Part shown: positions 9,203-18,659 of the stretch, piece after piece | Layout: each line of letters starts with the position of its first letter | Position numbering within the stretch: position 1 is the first letter of the stretch | From: Melioribacter sp051488665 | Lineage (GTDB): Bacteria > Bacteroidota > Ignavibacteria > Ignavibacteriales > Melioribacteraceae | NCBI RefSeq assembly: GCF_051488665.1 | Contig: NZ_JBPSEG010000012.1 | Location: 1 to 64,000 of the forward strand | DNA length: 64,000 nt | Direction: 5' to 3' | Notes under the pieces: generated by a model | The model's database searches: none | Seen by the model: the letters and a program-made list of their open reading frames with translations, nothing else | Told to the model about the DNA's origin: nothing | Translations under genes and position numbers: made by a program

Positions 9203-10866
9203 GCAAATACCTCGAATTCAATACCCCCGCTTCGAAAGAAGCGATGGAATTAGCGTCGGATTTCAGATTAAAACATCAGGGACTGACGTATCTCGACAGA
9301 GTATACTGGAATTTGCCGGAAGAAGCTCTCTATGAAGAAGCAATCTTCCGTAACGAAGGCAAAATAATCAAAGGCGGTCCGCTGCTCGTAAATACGGGAA
9401 AACACACAGCGCGAGCCGCAGCGGATAAATATATTGTTCAGGAAGAATCAACGGGAAATAATATCTGGTGGGGAATCTATAACAGGCCATACAGTCAGGC
9501 TAAATTCAACGAACTGTTTGGACGTCTGCAGGCATGGGCTCAGGGCGAAGAGTTGTTCGTTCAGGATGTATATGCCGGCGCGGATCCCGAATATCGAATG
9601 CCCGTAAGAATAATAACCGAGAAGGCATGGCATAGTTTGTTTGCAAGAAATATGTTTATTACAATCGATAATAAAGACGAATTGAAAAAATTCGTACCGG
9701 AATTTACAATTATAGCCGTGCCCGGATTCAAACTAAATCCCGTAATCGACGGAACGAGATCGGAGACGGGAATAATATTGAATTTCGGCGCCAAGATGGC
9801 GATTATCGCAAACACTCTCTACGCGGGCGAAATTAAAAAATCGGTCTTTACGGTGCTCAATTACCTGTTAACTTTCCGGGATGTTCTGCCGATGCATTGT
9901 TCGGCAAACGTAGGCAAAGAAAACGACGCGGCGTTGTTTTTCGGATTGAGCGGAACCGGCAAGACCACACTGTCCGCCGACCCCAACAGGAAATTGATTG
10001 GCGACGACGAACACGGCTGGAGTTCAAAAGGCGTGTTCAATTTCGAAGGCGGCTGCTATGCAAAAGTAATACGACTCTCTGCTGAAAACGAACCGGAGAT
10101 TTATTCGACAACTCACCGGTACGGCACAATACTTGAAAACGTAGTTTTCGATCCTGTCTCGAGAGCAATAGATCTCGACGACGATTCGATTACGGAAAAC
10201 ACCCGCGCTTCGTATCCGATAGAATTCATTCCAAATGTAATACCCGAAGGGTACGTTCATGCCCATCCGAAGAATATCATATTTCTTACTTGCGACGCAA
10301 CGGGAGTTCTGCCTCCCATAGCGAGACTTTCTCCGGAACAGGCGCAATATCATTTTATTAGCGGCTACACTTCGAAAATTGCCGGCACTGAAATCGGACT
10401 CGGAATCGAGCCCGAATTGACGTTCAGCGCGTGTTTCGGGGCTCCGTTTATGGTACGGCATCCGTTTGAATACGCTCAAATGCTCAAGCAAAGAATGCTG
10501 AAACACAACGCAAAAGTGTGGCTAATCAATACCGGCTGGGTCGGAGGCAGATTTGGCGTCGGCAAACGAATTTCGATTCGTCACACCCGCAACTTGCTGA
10601 ATGCGGCTCTCGACGGCATACTCGACAATGTTAATTACCGCAAGGATAAACTCTTCGGGTTCGAAGTGCCCACAAGCTGTCCCGGAGTGCCTTCGGAAAT
10701 ATTAAATCCCGAAAGTTCATGGGGCAATAAAGAAGAATTCTGGAAAAAGTACGACGCACTTGCAGCAAGATTCATCGATAATTTTAAATTATACGAAAAA
10801 TTCTGTTCGAAGGAAGTAATTGAAGCCGGGCCGAGAAGGTTAAACAGGACTGGTTTGGAAGGATGA
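9199..10866 (+). CDS. pckA: phosphoenolpyruvate carboxykinase (ATP)
   Basis: 555 residues. The ATP-dependent enzyme interconverts oxaloacetate plus ATP with PEP, CO2 and ADP, the committing step to gluconeogenesis. The family's kinase-1a loop is present (GLSGTGKTTLSADPNR), as are kinase-2 (LIGDDEHGW) and the substrate-binding SETGIILNFG region. The four-base overlap with the aminotransferase gene indicates translational coupling. A strong hairpin follows. Pyruvate and C4 acids from the alginate region could feed into it, but the two loci are separate units. Confidence 0.96.
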   Translation: MSKYLEFNTPASKEAMELASDFRLKHQGLTYLDRVYWNLPEEALYEEAIFRNEGKIIKGGPLLVNTGKHTARAAADKYIVQEESTGNNIWWGIYNRPYSQAKFNELFGRLQAWAQGEELFVQDVYAGADPEYRMPVRIITEKAWHSLFARNMFITIDNKDELKKFVPEFTIIAVPGFKLNPVIDGTRSETGIILNFGAKMAIIANTLYAGEIKKSVFTVLNYLLTFRDVLPMHCSANVGKENDAALFFGLSGTGKTTLSADPNRKLIGDDEHGWSSKGVFNFEGGCYAKVIRLSAENEPEIYSTTHRYGTILENVVFDPVSRAIDLDDDSITENTRASYPIEFIPNVIPEGYVHAHPKNIIFLTCDATGVLPPIARLSPEQAQYHFISGYTSKIAGTEIGLGIEPELTFSACFGAPFMVRHPFEYAQMLKQRMLKHNAKVWLINTGWVGGRFGVGKRISIRHTRNLLNAALDGILDNVNYRKDKLFGFEVPTSCPGVPSEILNPESSWGNKEEFWKKYDALAARFIDNFKLYEKFCSKEVIEAGPRRLNRTGLEG

Positions 10867-10871
10867 ATTAA

Positions 10872-10902
10872 AAAGAGACTGCTCAAATTAAGCAGTCTCT
10901 TT
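10872..10902. terminator. bidirectional terminator between pckA and a GIY-YIG gene
   Basis: A 12-bp perfect stem (AAAGAGACTGCT / AGCAGTCTCTTT) with a 7-base loop and T-rich tail on the plus strand and A-rich lead, so it can also serve the convergent leftward gene. Confidence 0.9.
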
Positions 10903-10909
10903 TTCATAC

Positions 10910-11257
10910 TTAATTAATAAGAATTATCTCATAATCGCCGTCTTTCAATTTTTGAATCCACATCTCCGTAAGAAGCCGCAATTCTTCTTCAATATTATTT
11001 TCCACTTCTTCTTTCTGTTCGAGTAGATCGAGAATTTCGAATTCCAGAGCGGATTCGCCGCCGTTTTTCCAGGCATTTTGAAGCTCTGCATTCCTATGGC
11101 TGCCGAATCTCAATTCCGCTTTATGCCGGTTAATTCTGGCTTCCGGATCGACCGACGCGCCGAGGTATAATTTATGATTATAATTATTTTTGATCGAATA
11201 AACGCCCATCGGCTTTTTAGATTCCTTGTAAGCTTTTTTCAAAGCGGATTTGTCCAT
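10910..11257 (-). CDS. GIY-YIG nuclease-like protein
   Basis: 115 residues. The GVYSIKN...LYLGAS start and following ARINRHKAEL, W and EFEIL elements fit the GIY-YIG endonuclease fold as found in stand-alone proteins and in intron homing enzymes. It differs clearly from the two GIY-YIG genes near 37 kb. Like those, it lies beside a tRNA-Asp-like remnant (11375-11412), a repeated association. Whether it cuts DNA is unknown; the C-terminal third is a Glu/Leu-rich helix. Confidence 0.75.
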   Translation of the reverse strand: MDKSALKKAYKESKKPMGVYSIKNNYNHKLYLGASVDPEARINRHKAELRFGSHRNAELQNAWKNGGESALEFEILDLLEQKEEVENNIEEELRLLTEMWIQKLKDGDYEIILIN

Positions 11258-11374
11258 AAGTTTTGCTCCGTAGTATAAGTTTGTAAATGAAAAATTTTAT
11301 TGCGGCAGGTAAAATTAAGAATTATCTGGGAATTAGCCTTTCCCTTTCCGAGTAAAACAATGAATGACTTTTTT

Positions 11375-11412
11375 GGGCCGACGAGACTTCCTGCCCCGGC
11401 GGGACGACCTCC
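11375..11412 (-). repeat. tRNA-Asp 3'-end-like remnant whose T-arm is replaced by a palindrome
   Basis: Read on the plus strand, GGGCCGACGAGACT and CGACCTCC match the acceptor/T-arm side of the tRNA-Asp fragment at 37342. The eight bases between them are replaced here by a 16-base near-palindrome (11389-11404, TCCTGCC CC GGCGGGA). The same arrangement recurs at 36993-37033. It cannot be a working tRNA because no 5' half is present. Confidence 0.7.
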
Positions 11413-11685
11413 TGGGTAGCAGGGAAATCCGAAGCCCCCAAAGTGCGTTTTTGAGTTGTTTTAATAAGGTGGTAGCGCATTTTTAGGGCATTTTTTTAGC
11501 AGAACTACTTCAGCTTTGGATATCTTATCCGACATTCAAGAGGTCATAAATTTCTATCTTGTTGTTTCCGAAAATAAAACCAATTTACTCATATCAATTA
11601 ACCTAATGTAGTCATTAGTCTGATTTATACAACACTGAATAAGATAATCGCTTCTGCAACAATGAAAATTCACTTAATTAGTACA

Positions 11686-11707
11686 AGCTCCGATATTAAT
11701 CGGAGCT
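11686..11707. terminator. hairpin downstream of the alginate operon
   Basis: A perfect 9-bp stem AGCTCCGAT / ATCGGAGCT with loop ATTA, about 60 bases past the end of the KDG kinase gene. It lacks a strong T-run on the minus strand, so it may be a weak terminator or an RNA-protecting 3' hairpin. Confidence 0.5.
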
Positions 11708-11768
11708 ATATGTATACTTCCTAGCACAATATATAATAGATCTATCTGTTGGTATTCATTTGATAGAA

Positions 11769-12803
11769 TTATCTTTCCACTCTGCCCGAGCCGCCGCTCT
11801 TAATTAATTTTTCCACTTCGTCGACGCTTACAAGATTAAAATCGCCCGGAATCGTATGTTTCAAACAAGAGGCAGCGACTGCAAATTCAAGAGCCTCCTT
11901 TGAGTTTTCTTTTGTAAGCAGACCGTAAATCAAACCGCTTGCAAACGAATCTCCGCCGCCCACACGGTCGACAATATCGATGTCGTATCTTCTCGAGCGG
12001 TACGGTTCTTTGCAGTCTTTGTCGTCGAGCAACAATGCGCTCCAGCCGTTTCGCGACGCCGAATAGCTTTCCCTGAGAGTAATTGAAACGGCTTGGAAAC
12101 CGTATGTCTCTTTCAGTTTCTTTGCCACGTTAAAATATCCTTCTTCGTCGAGTTTGCCCGCTTCTACGTTTGTCTTATCGGCTTTGAGGCCAAGACTTTT
12201 TTCGGCGTCTTCCTCGTTTGCAATACATACGTCTACATATTTCATCAACGGTTTCATTACAGCCTGAGCTTCTTCGGTAGTCCACATTTTAGCCCGGAAA
12301 TTGAGATCGCAGCTTACCGTAACTCCCATCGATTTGGCTGTTTCGCACGCTTCGTTGAGAATTTCCTGCGCGTTTTTACCGAGAGCCGGGGTTATTCCCG
12401 TCCAGTGAAACCAGGCGGCGTTTTCGAATACTTTTTTCCAGTCGACTTCCCCCTTTTTCATCAGAGCGACCGCCGAATTTGCCCTGTCGTAAATTACTTT
12501 CGAAGCTCTCTGACTGGCGCCCGTTTCCAGAAAATAAATGCCGATACGATCGCCGCCTCGTACTATGTAGTCGTCTTTAACCCCGAAACGGCGCAGATGA
12601 TTTACCGCGCTTTGACCGATTTCGTGTTTCGGCAATTTTGTAACGAAATACGACTCGAATCCGTAATTCGACAACGATACAGCTACGTTTGCTTCGCCGC
12701 CGCCGAATGTTACGTCGAAATTCTGCGCCTGGACAAAACGAGTGTATCCCGGCGTAGAAAGACGAAGCATTATCTCGCCGAAGGTTACTACTTTCTTGCT
12801 CAT
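11769..12803 (-). CDS. kdgK: 2-keto-3-deoxygluconate kinase (PfkB family)
   Basis: 344 residues of the PfkB sugar kinase family: N-terminal GGGEANVAVSLSNYG substrate region and the C-terminal catalytic block DRVGGGDSFASGL with the base Asp. In this setting it most likely phosphorylates KDG to KDPG, which the aldolase at 19.4-20.1 kb splits. It is the last gene of the leftward alginate array, 23 bases after a PL6 lyase gene. Its codons look more GC-rich than those of the genes just upstream, so it may be the older, resident gene. Other 2-keto sugar acids are possible substrates. Confidence 0.88.
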   Translation of the reverse strand: MSKKVVTFGEIMLRLSTPGYTRFVQAQNFDVTFGGGEANVAVSLSNYGFESYFVTKLPKHEIGQSAVNHLRRFGVKDDYIVRGGDRIGIYFLETGASQRASKVIYDRANSAVALMKKGEVDWKKVFENAAWFHWTGITPALGKNAQEILNEACETAKSMGVTVSCDLNFRAKMWTTEEAQAVMKPLMKYVDVCIANEEDAEKSLGLKADKTNVEAGKLDEEGYFNVAKKLKETYGFQAVSITLRESYSASRNGWSALLLDDKDCKEPYRSRRYDIDIVDRVGGGDSFASGLIYGLLTKENSKEALEFAVAASCLKHTIPGDFNLVSVDEVEKLIKSGGSGRVER

Positions 12804-12826
12804 TTAATTAACTCCTGTTTTAAATA

Positions 12827-14599
12827 TTATTTTAGATAAACTATTTTTAGTATTTTATGCCCGCTTGGTCCTTCTATTTTACAGAAATATTTACCGCTTG
12901 CTATTTTATCAGCTACAAATTGAACTGTATATTTACCCGGCAATAGCTCCTTGTTTAGTAGTTTTGCAACTTCTCTCCCAAGTATATCATATATCTTTAA
13001 TATGTATAGTCCTTTTTTATTCACTATAAATACAATATTTGTCGTTGAATTGAAGGGATTTGGATAATTATTCATTAGTTCAAAATCGTGACTAGGTACA
13101 TCATACTCTCTAACGGAAGTCTCTATATCATCCTCGGCGGCATATGGACCAACTTTATCAGGAGTAAGCAGATAATTGGATTTTGGGAACATACTTAACT
13201 CGTCGGCTCCTATATCGGGCATAGTATCTCTCTGTTGTCCTTCGATATCGTAATTAACAAAAGGGTAATGATTATTTCCCTTATTCACCGTAGGACTTTT
13301 TGCACTAATTTGATATACGCCGTCATTCATCACCAAAGACGGGTCGTCTATCAATTCTATTTCATTTTTTGTAAAAGGCACTCCTACATAAACAGAATCG
13401 GTAACAGCGAAAGCATTATTTTCCAGTAATAAGCCCTCCGGTTTAGAAATGATTTTAATAATTGGATTAGTTCCGTTTGATACTACTAAATTATTAGAGA
13501 ACATAATATTCCGGGGAGCCTTTTTATAAGAATCATTGTTTGTGTAACCTATTTCAACCGGATGCTCGACATTAATAAAAGAATTAAAGCATACTATGAT
13601 ATTTTCGGGTCTCATGTGGGAAGAATAACTTGTAGAAGTGTTTTCCACATCGCCATTTGTAATGGTAATAGCAGCATCCCATTTTTCCCCCTGTAAGTCA
13701 TGAAAATAATTGTTATATATTTTATGCCCGTATCCATACATACGAATACCGCCCGTACTGTCAACATTGTATCCTAAAAAGTAGTTGCCATATACCACGG
13801 AATTTTTTGTTTGTCTGAGGCATAACGTTCCCTTTGACCTTATAAAAGTATTAAACCTGATAGTATCTTCGGATGTTTTTACCGAAACAATTTCAGGGTC
13901 GCCGTCGCACTCTTCAAACAAATTATATTCTACTACCGTAAAACCGCTATCCCAGCTTAATTCACTTTGTCCCAATCGTACAGACTCTTTTTCGTTTACC
14001 ACCCTCGGTTTATTATTTCTGAAGTAGTTATGATCGATTCTATCGTATTTTGAGGGGATACTTGTTGGTTTTGGCGTTCCATCCAAGGTAATAAAATTGC
14101 CCGGTTGTGTTTTATTTTCAAAAAGATTATGATCTATTCGGTTATAAGAAGAAGTTGCGTACGGTTCGTCCCATTTACCACCCACGATAATCCATTTAGC
14201 CGATTTAGTTTCATTTAATCTGAAAAAATTTCTTGTAATACGAACATGATTACACGCTTCTAATTTAATAACCGTCCCGCTTTCCGAACGGAAATCAAAT
14301 CCTTTTAAAATAACATGACTTATTTTCCTTAATGTAAAATAAGAATTGCCTGTTAATACCGCTCCTCCTACTGCCTGGCTTTTTATAACTATCGGTTCTT
14401 CGGCTGTGCCATTTATGCCGGCGATAGTAATATACCCAAGTTCATATTGTCCGTTCGCAAGCTCAAGCGTATCACCGGGCAACAATGAATTCACATATGC
14501 CTTTAATTCGTCTTTAGAATGAGCGACATATTTATTACCCGCCAATACTTTACTTAGGTGGCTTACAAAAAAGATTATTAAAAAAATCTTTCTAAGCAT
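12827..14599 (-). CDS. PL6-type alginate lyase with C-terminal sorting domain
   Basis: 590 residues: signal peptide (about 1-20), a right-handed beta-helix of the PL6/chondroitinase B type (about 24-430), then a sorting-type domain beginning NNYPNPFNSTTNIVF that should send it out through type IX secretion. The expected catalytic Lys (VSVK, Lys241) and Arg (CLRQ, Arg262) are both there at the usual 21-residue spacing. The family's following His is replaced by Gln here (LRQ rather than LRH), so chain preference may differ from the second PL6 enzyme in the array. It should cut alginate by beta-elimination. A 174-base gap separates it from the upstream transporter gene. Confidence 0.88.
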   Translation of the reverse strand: MLRKIFLIIFFVSHLSKVLAGNKYVAHSKDELKAYVNSLLPGDTLELANGQYELGYITIAGINGTAEEPIVIKSQAVGGAVLTGNSYFTLRKISHVILKGFDFRSESGTVIKLEACNHVRITRNFFRLNETKSAKWIIVGGKWDEPYATSSYNRIDHNLFENKTQPGNFITLDGTPKPTSIPSKYDRIDHNYFRNNKPRVVNEKESVRLGQSELSWDSGFTVVEYNLFEECDGDPEIVSVKTSEDTIRFNTFIRSKGTLCLRQTKNSVVYGNYFLGYNVDSTGGIRMYGYGHKIYNNYFHDLQGEKWDAAITITNGDVENTSTSYSSHMRPENIIVCFNSFINVEHPVEIGYTNNDSYKKAPRNIMFSNNLVVSNGTNPIIKIISKPEGLLLENNAFAVTDSVYVGVPFTKNEIELIDDPSLVMNDGVYQISAKSPTVNKGNNHYPFVNYDIEGQQRDTMPDIGADELSMFPKSNYLLTPDKVGPYAAEDDIETSVREYDVPSHDFELMNNYPNPFNSTTNIVFIVNKKGLYILKIYDILGREVAKLLNKELLPGKYTVQFVADKIASGKYFCKIEGPSGHKILKIVYLK

Positions 14600-14773
14600 A
14601 TTTTATTATGCAATAATCGCTCTGTTATATATTGTTCTTTGACTACCGTATTGTATCAAAAGCCTGAATTAGACTTTTGGTGTATATATTAACCAGTCAC
14701 AAACTTATTTACAGCTAACTAGCTTCATTTTTCCGACGACCGACAATTTCTCCGAGATTTAATTTAATCAAGA

Positions 14774-16051
14774 TCATTCTAACGGTTTAATTTCTTTTGC
14801 AAAGAAATAAATTGCCAATACACCGAATGGTACAAATACTGCTATCATAATAAATACTGGTGTATATGAGATTTTAGTAATAATAGGGACAAGAAAATTC
14901 ATAACAATTACAGAAAAAACCCCCACGCTGCCGCCTAGCCCCGCCAAAGTGCCAACCGATTTTCCACTGAAGAGATCGCTTGGCAGAGTTTGAACATTGC
15001 CTATTGCAAACTGAAAACCGAATAAGACAAACGCAACTATCACAACAAATTTTAATGGAGTGTCGGCAAAAAGAATCGTAGTTATTAATCCGAGGAACAT
15101 AATAACCGCTCCTATAGAGATAGCTGTTTTTCTTGCTCTGTTAACAGATTTACCCTTAGAGATAAGCTTGCCGGCGAAGTATCCGCCGCTTATACTTCCG
15201 ATAGCAGCTCCGACATAAGGCACCCAGGCAAAGAGTCCTATTTCCTTAACGTTGAATCCGTATACGTCTGCAAGATATATCGGCATCCAACCTACAAAAA
15301 GCCACCAGATAGGTTCAAAGAAAAATCTTGATATTAAGACCGACCATGATTCTCTGTGGGATAAAATTTGTTTAATACTTAGCGCTCTCGCGTTACTATT
15401 GTTTTTTTCAGTTTGAGTTTGTCCGTCAAGTATATATGTCCTTTCTTCCTCGCTTAACCACGGATGTTTATCAGGAGATGTTTTATTAATAATTAGCCAT
15501 GGAATCAACCATATCAATCCGAAAGTGCCAACTATCATAAAGGTTGTTTGCCAGCCAAAACTCGCCCATAACAAAGCGATAAGAGGAGGAGCGATCACAG
15601 AACCGATTGAAGCGCCGGCATTAAATAAACCCTGTGCAGTTGCTCTTTCTTTTACTGGAAACCACTCAGCATTGCTTTTGACTGCGCCTGGCCAGTTTCC
15701 GGCTTCCGCCAATCCAAGCGTTGTTCTAAAAAGGCTAAATGAATAGATATTCCTCGCAAAAGCATGAGCAAAAGAAGATAACGCCCAGACTCCTACGGCA
15801 ATTACATATCCGATTCTGGTGCCAACTTTATCGAATAATTTGCCTGACACAGACTGCCCGATCGCATACGCAATCATAAACACGTTTAGTATCAAGCCGT
15901 AATCTGTTTTATCCATTCCCGTATCTTCAGAAATGCTGGGCCACATTATTGCCAAAGTGCTTCTGTCTATGTAATTAATAATTGTAGCGATACAAATAAG
16001 AGTTATTATCCACCAACGTAAGCCTTTTACTTTTTTCATTGTAGACCTCAA
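14774..16051 (-). CDS. MFS transporter, hexuronate/anion:cation symporter type
   Basis: 425 residues with about 12 membrane spans. NYIDRSTLAIMWPSI at the first span and the loop block WFPVKERATAQGLFNAG are typical of the anion:cation symporter (ACS) group, which includes ExuT-like hexuronate transporters. In this array the likely cargo is an unsaturated uronate or DEH released by the lyases, moved across the inner membrane. It is 14 bases after the cupin gene. The stretch 14600-14773 downstream holds no gene I can see and might contain a promoter for the last two genes. Confidence 0.88.
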   Translation of the reverse strand: MRSTMKKVKGLRWWIITLICIATIINYIDRSTLAIMWPSISEDTGMDKTDYGLILNVFMIAYAIGQSVSGKLFDKVGTRIGYVIAVGVWALSSFAHAFARNIYSFSLFRTTLGLAEAGNWPGAVKSNAEWFPVKERATAQGLFNAGASIGSVIAPPLIALLWASFGWQTTFMIVGTFGLIWLIPWLIINKTSPDKHPWLSEEERTYILDGQTQTEKNNSNARALSIKQILSHRESWSVLISRFFFEPIWWLFVGWMPIYLADVYGFNVKEIGLFAWVPYVGAAIGSISGGYFAGKLISKGKSVNRARKTAISIGAVIMFLGLITTILFADTPLKFVVIVAFVLFGFQFAIGNVQTLPSDLFSGKSVGTLAGLGGSVGVFSVIVMNFLVPIITKISYTPVFIMIAVFVPFGVLAIYFFAKEIKPLE

Positions 16052-16065
16052 TATTTTTTATCTGT

Positions 16066-16413
16066 TTAACCTTTTTTGAGAAAATCCTCACGTACCGGAC
16101 TGAACACATCTATAAGCATACCGTCCTCCAGACATATGGCGCCGTGCAATGCATTGGGTGGGACATAAAATCCGTCCCCGCTACTTAATATTTGTTTAAT
16201 CCCGTCTATCTCTACCTGGAATTTTCCGGACACAACGTAAGTCGTTTGACTGTGAAAATGTTTATGCGGCTCGCCGACAGAATCTTTTTTAAAACGAACT
16301 TTAACCATCATTATTTTATCGTCGTATCCTAGAATTTTTCTTTCTACGCCCGGGGCAACATTTTCCCATTCTAAGAAATTAGCTTTAATAAAATTTTCGC
16401 TTTTATTTTTCAT
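16066..16413 (-). CDS. KdgF-like cupin, uronate linearisation
   Basis: 115 residues forming a single cupin barrel. The metal motif is visible as EPHKHFHSQTTYVVSG, and the second cupin motif as GDGFYVPPNALHGA. The size and the position between a PL17 lyase and a uronate transporter match KdgF, which turns the unsaturated monouronate left by lyases into the open-chain keto form on the way to DEH. Single-domain cupins are versatile, so the assignment leans on context. Start ATG at 16413; gaps to neighbours are 14 and 26 bases. Confidence 0.78.
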   Translation of the reverse strand: MKNKSENFIKANFLEWENVAPGVERKILGYDDKIMMVKVRFKKDSVGEPHKHFHSQTTYVVSGKFQVEIDGIKQILSSGDGFYVPPNALHGAICLEDGMLIDVFSPVREDFLKKG

Positions 16414-16439
16414 TTTTATTCCCCTTAATTTAAAGTTAC

Positions 16440-18638
16440 TTAATTAATGTATTTCAGATGAATTGGTCCTTTCCAAGAATATTGGGCATTTCCCGTATTA
16501 ATATTATGCACTTTATTTTTGGAAGGATCATTATTTGCAATAAATAAGTTAATCCCGGATTTATCTTCGTTAATGATTTCGATTACGGTATAATTACCGT
16601 CATTATAAAGCACTTTAATATCGCTAATAGTAGCGTATGAATTCTTTGTATATTCCAGAGTCGGATTGAACTCGCCATGCGGTTCAATTACTGAAACAAT
16701 AAGGTGATTTTTTGCCTTTTTTCTAAACATTATACCTTGTTCATTTCGAAGATTATAATTTTTATCGTTAGCTCCTATCTGAGTTAAATATATATCCGTT
16801 GAATTATCGCAAGTTGTTAACAGAGTATAAAATCTATTATTGTCACTCAGGAAAGTTAGCGAAGAGACGCCGTTTCCTTTTCCTTTGGCTGTAACCCACA
16901 GATGTTCATATCCGTTAGACTTTCCCAGAGGAACTCTTTGATTATCGTACGCTTCATAATCGAAATTTATATCTATAATATGCCCCATAAAATAATATGG
17001 CAAATCGTACTGATGTTCCGTATCGGAGTTGACTCTAAATACATCAACAATGATCGGATAATCGTGTTGGTGTGATTTTACAAGCGCCAATGTTCGATGT
17101 AATTCAATCCCTTTGTAAGCATTTTTTTCTTTTGCGCTTACGTATTGGAAATTAGCATCCGAAATATCAAACAGGTACTCTTCGGGGTGGAATTTTTCGG
17201 CCCTGCTTCGTTTACCGTCAAAATGGGATTTCTCATCCGCTACAATTGTATTATGAGCAATTGTTTGCATAGCGTATGATTTATTTTCAGGCAAATATCT
17301 GCCGCCGAATTTCTGATCGATGTTTAAGAATCTAGCTGCGCCGTAATCCTGTATAATTTCACTTCCTTTGTCGTAATATAAAAAGTGTAGTCTGTCATAA
17401 TGACCGTGCGAAAGGCCATGCGATGCATATTTAAATACTAATGTTGAAAGTTCTTCTTTATTATTCCCCCAACGTAGAATTGCAAGACCACCTTGTTTAC
17501 CATCGGCTCCGTCGCTAAACTTTATACTTTTCCATTTAAATTCAGGCAGACTCTCTCGTTTCGCTATAGCTTTTGCTACAACCAATCCGGCGTAACTCAG
17601 AATTACCCGACCATGCTCATTGACAAGGCTCAGCAAATTGTCGTCCTTATCATACCTGTAGTAAATTAAATTAGAAGCTATAACCAGTTCTTCGGACTGC
17701 CATGTTTTTTCTTTGAGAGCATCGTTAATGGGGAAAAAAGCTCCGTTTGTATTCGTCTGTTGCAACAGAGCGTTCAAAGTCTTTTTTAGTATAGAGTCCC
17801 TGTATTGATAAATTTTCAATTCAGGTTTATTATTTTCCAGAGCTTCCGCGTAAATAAAAAACGGCCACAAAGCATAACGCGCATAATATGGCCCTTCCGT
17901 ATAATAACCGTCTGGAGAGAACAATAAATCCAATTGTTTTATAAACCCCCCTTTTCCGTCCAAGTGTGTTCCGTAAAGCGAATACTGCACATACTTATCA
18001 TTTTGTGTAACCAGTCCAGTCATACCAACGGCTGTTACCATCCAAGTTCCATGATTGTGTATCCTATTAAATTCCTCTTCGTGTTCCATGAAATATTCAC
18101 ACATTGGATTAAAAATATTATTCTCATATTTTTCTCTATCTTGCGGGGACAACCAATCATATATGCAATCGTATGCCTGGATTGTATGTACAAGCCATAC
18201 ATTTTCATTCAAGGTTTGCCAGAAGAGACGCCCGGGGGTTTCTATTTTGCTTTGCGGATGCTGTCCTATCTTAGGATACAGTTCTGCATATTTATTTAAC
18301 ATATCACGGATAAAAACGGCATATTTTTCATCTTGCGTAATCTGATACAATATCCCGGCATAGTACATCTCATTGTAATTTTGTTTGTGTTTCTCGTGAG
18401 TGTACCCTCCGCCGGCGTCTTTGGGAACCGGTACGTCCATCGGCTCGGCAATTACCGAATCGATATAGTTTTTAATCTTTTGATAGGTATTATGGAAGAG
18501 CGGATATTTATCTTTTTCCTGCCTAATAATTTCAACAGTTTTTTTAGTTAATAATAAATTCGGATGCATATTTTGCGCATCCGAATTTATATATGTAAAG
18601 AACATCAATACACTTAAGACTAACGTATTAAACTTCAT
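16440..18638 (-). CDS. PL17-type oligoalginate lyase
   Basis: 732 residues: signal peptide (1-21), alpha-barrel domain (about 25-370) and heparinase II/III-like beta-sheet domain (about 380-730). The N-terminal part holds the NHGTW motif (Asn195-His196) and GYYTEGPYY (Tyr251 region), and the second domain has SHGHYD (His413), QDYG (Asp431), a tyrosine in KSYAMQT (455) and AHNT (His462). These fit the substrate, catalytic and metal positions I know from exo-type PL17 enzymes, which reduce oligoalginate to monomers. There is no sorting domain, so it probably works in the periplasm on imported oligomers. Confidence 0.85.
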   Translation of the reverse strand: MKFNTLVLSVLMFFTYINSDAQNMHPNLLLTKKTVEIIRQEKDKYPLFHNTYQKIKNYIDSVIAEPMDVPVPKDAGGGYTHEKHKQNYNEMYYAGILYQITQDEKYAVFIRDMLNKYAELYPKIGQHPQSKIETPGRLFWQTLNENVWLVHTIQAYDCIYDWLSPQDREKYENNIFNPMCEYFMEHEEEFNRIHNHGTWMVTAVGMTGLVTQNDKYVQYSLYGTHLDGKGGFIKQLDLLFSPDGYYTEGPYYARYALWPFFIYAEALENNKPELKIYQYRDSILKKTLNALLQQTNTNGAFFPINDALKEKTWQSEELVIASNLIYYRYDKDDNLLSLVNEHGRVILSYAGLVVAKAIAKRESLPEFKWKSIKFSDGADGKQGGLAILRWGNNKEELSTLVFKYASHGLSHGHYDRLHFLYYDKGSEIIQDYGAARFLNIDQKFGGRYLPENKSYAMQTIAHNTIVADEKSHFDGKRSRAEKFHPEEYLFDISDANFQYVSAKEKNAYKGIELHRTLALVKSHQHDYPIIVDVFRVNSDTEHQYDLPYYFMGHIIDINFDYEAYDNQRVPLGKSNGYEHLWVTAKGKGNGVSSLTFLSDNNRFYTLLTTCDNSTDIYLTQIGANDKNYNLRNEQGIMFRKKAKNHLIVSVIEPHGEFNPTLEYTKNSYATISDIKVLYNDGNYTVIEIINEDKSGINLFIANNDPSKNKVHNINTGNAQYSWKGPIHLKYIN

Positions 18639-18659
18639 AATTTTCCTCTCGTGTTAATA

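Larger units (their letters stand above)
11258..11768. other. 511-base intergenic stretch with a tRNA-like remnant and a hairpin
   Basis: No convincing reading frame. It contains a tRNA-Asp 3'-end-like remnant carrying a GC-rich palindrome (11375-11412) and a 9-bp hairpin (11686-11707). The remainder is AT-rich and without recognisable signals. Confidence 0.7.
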
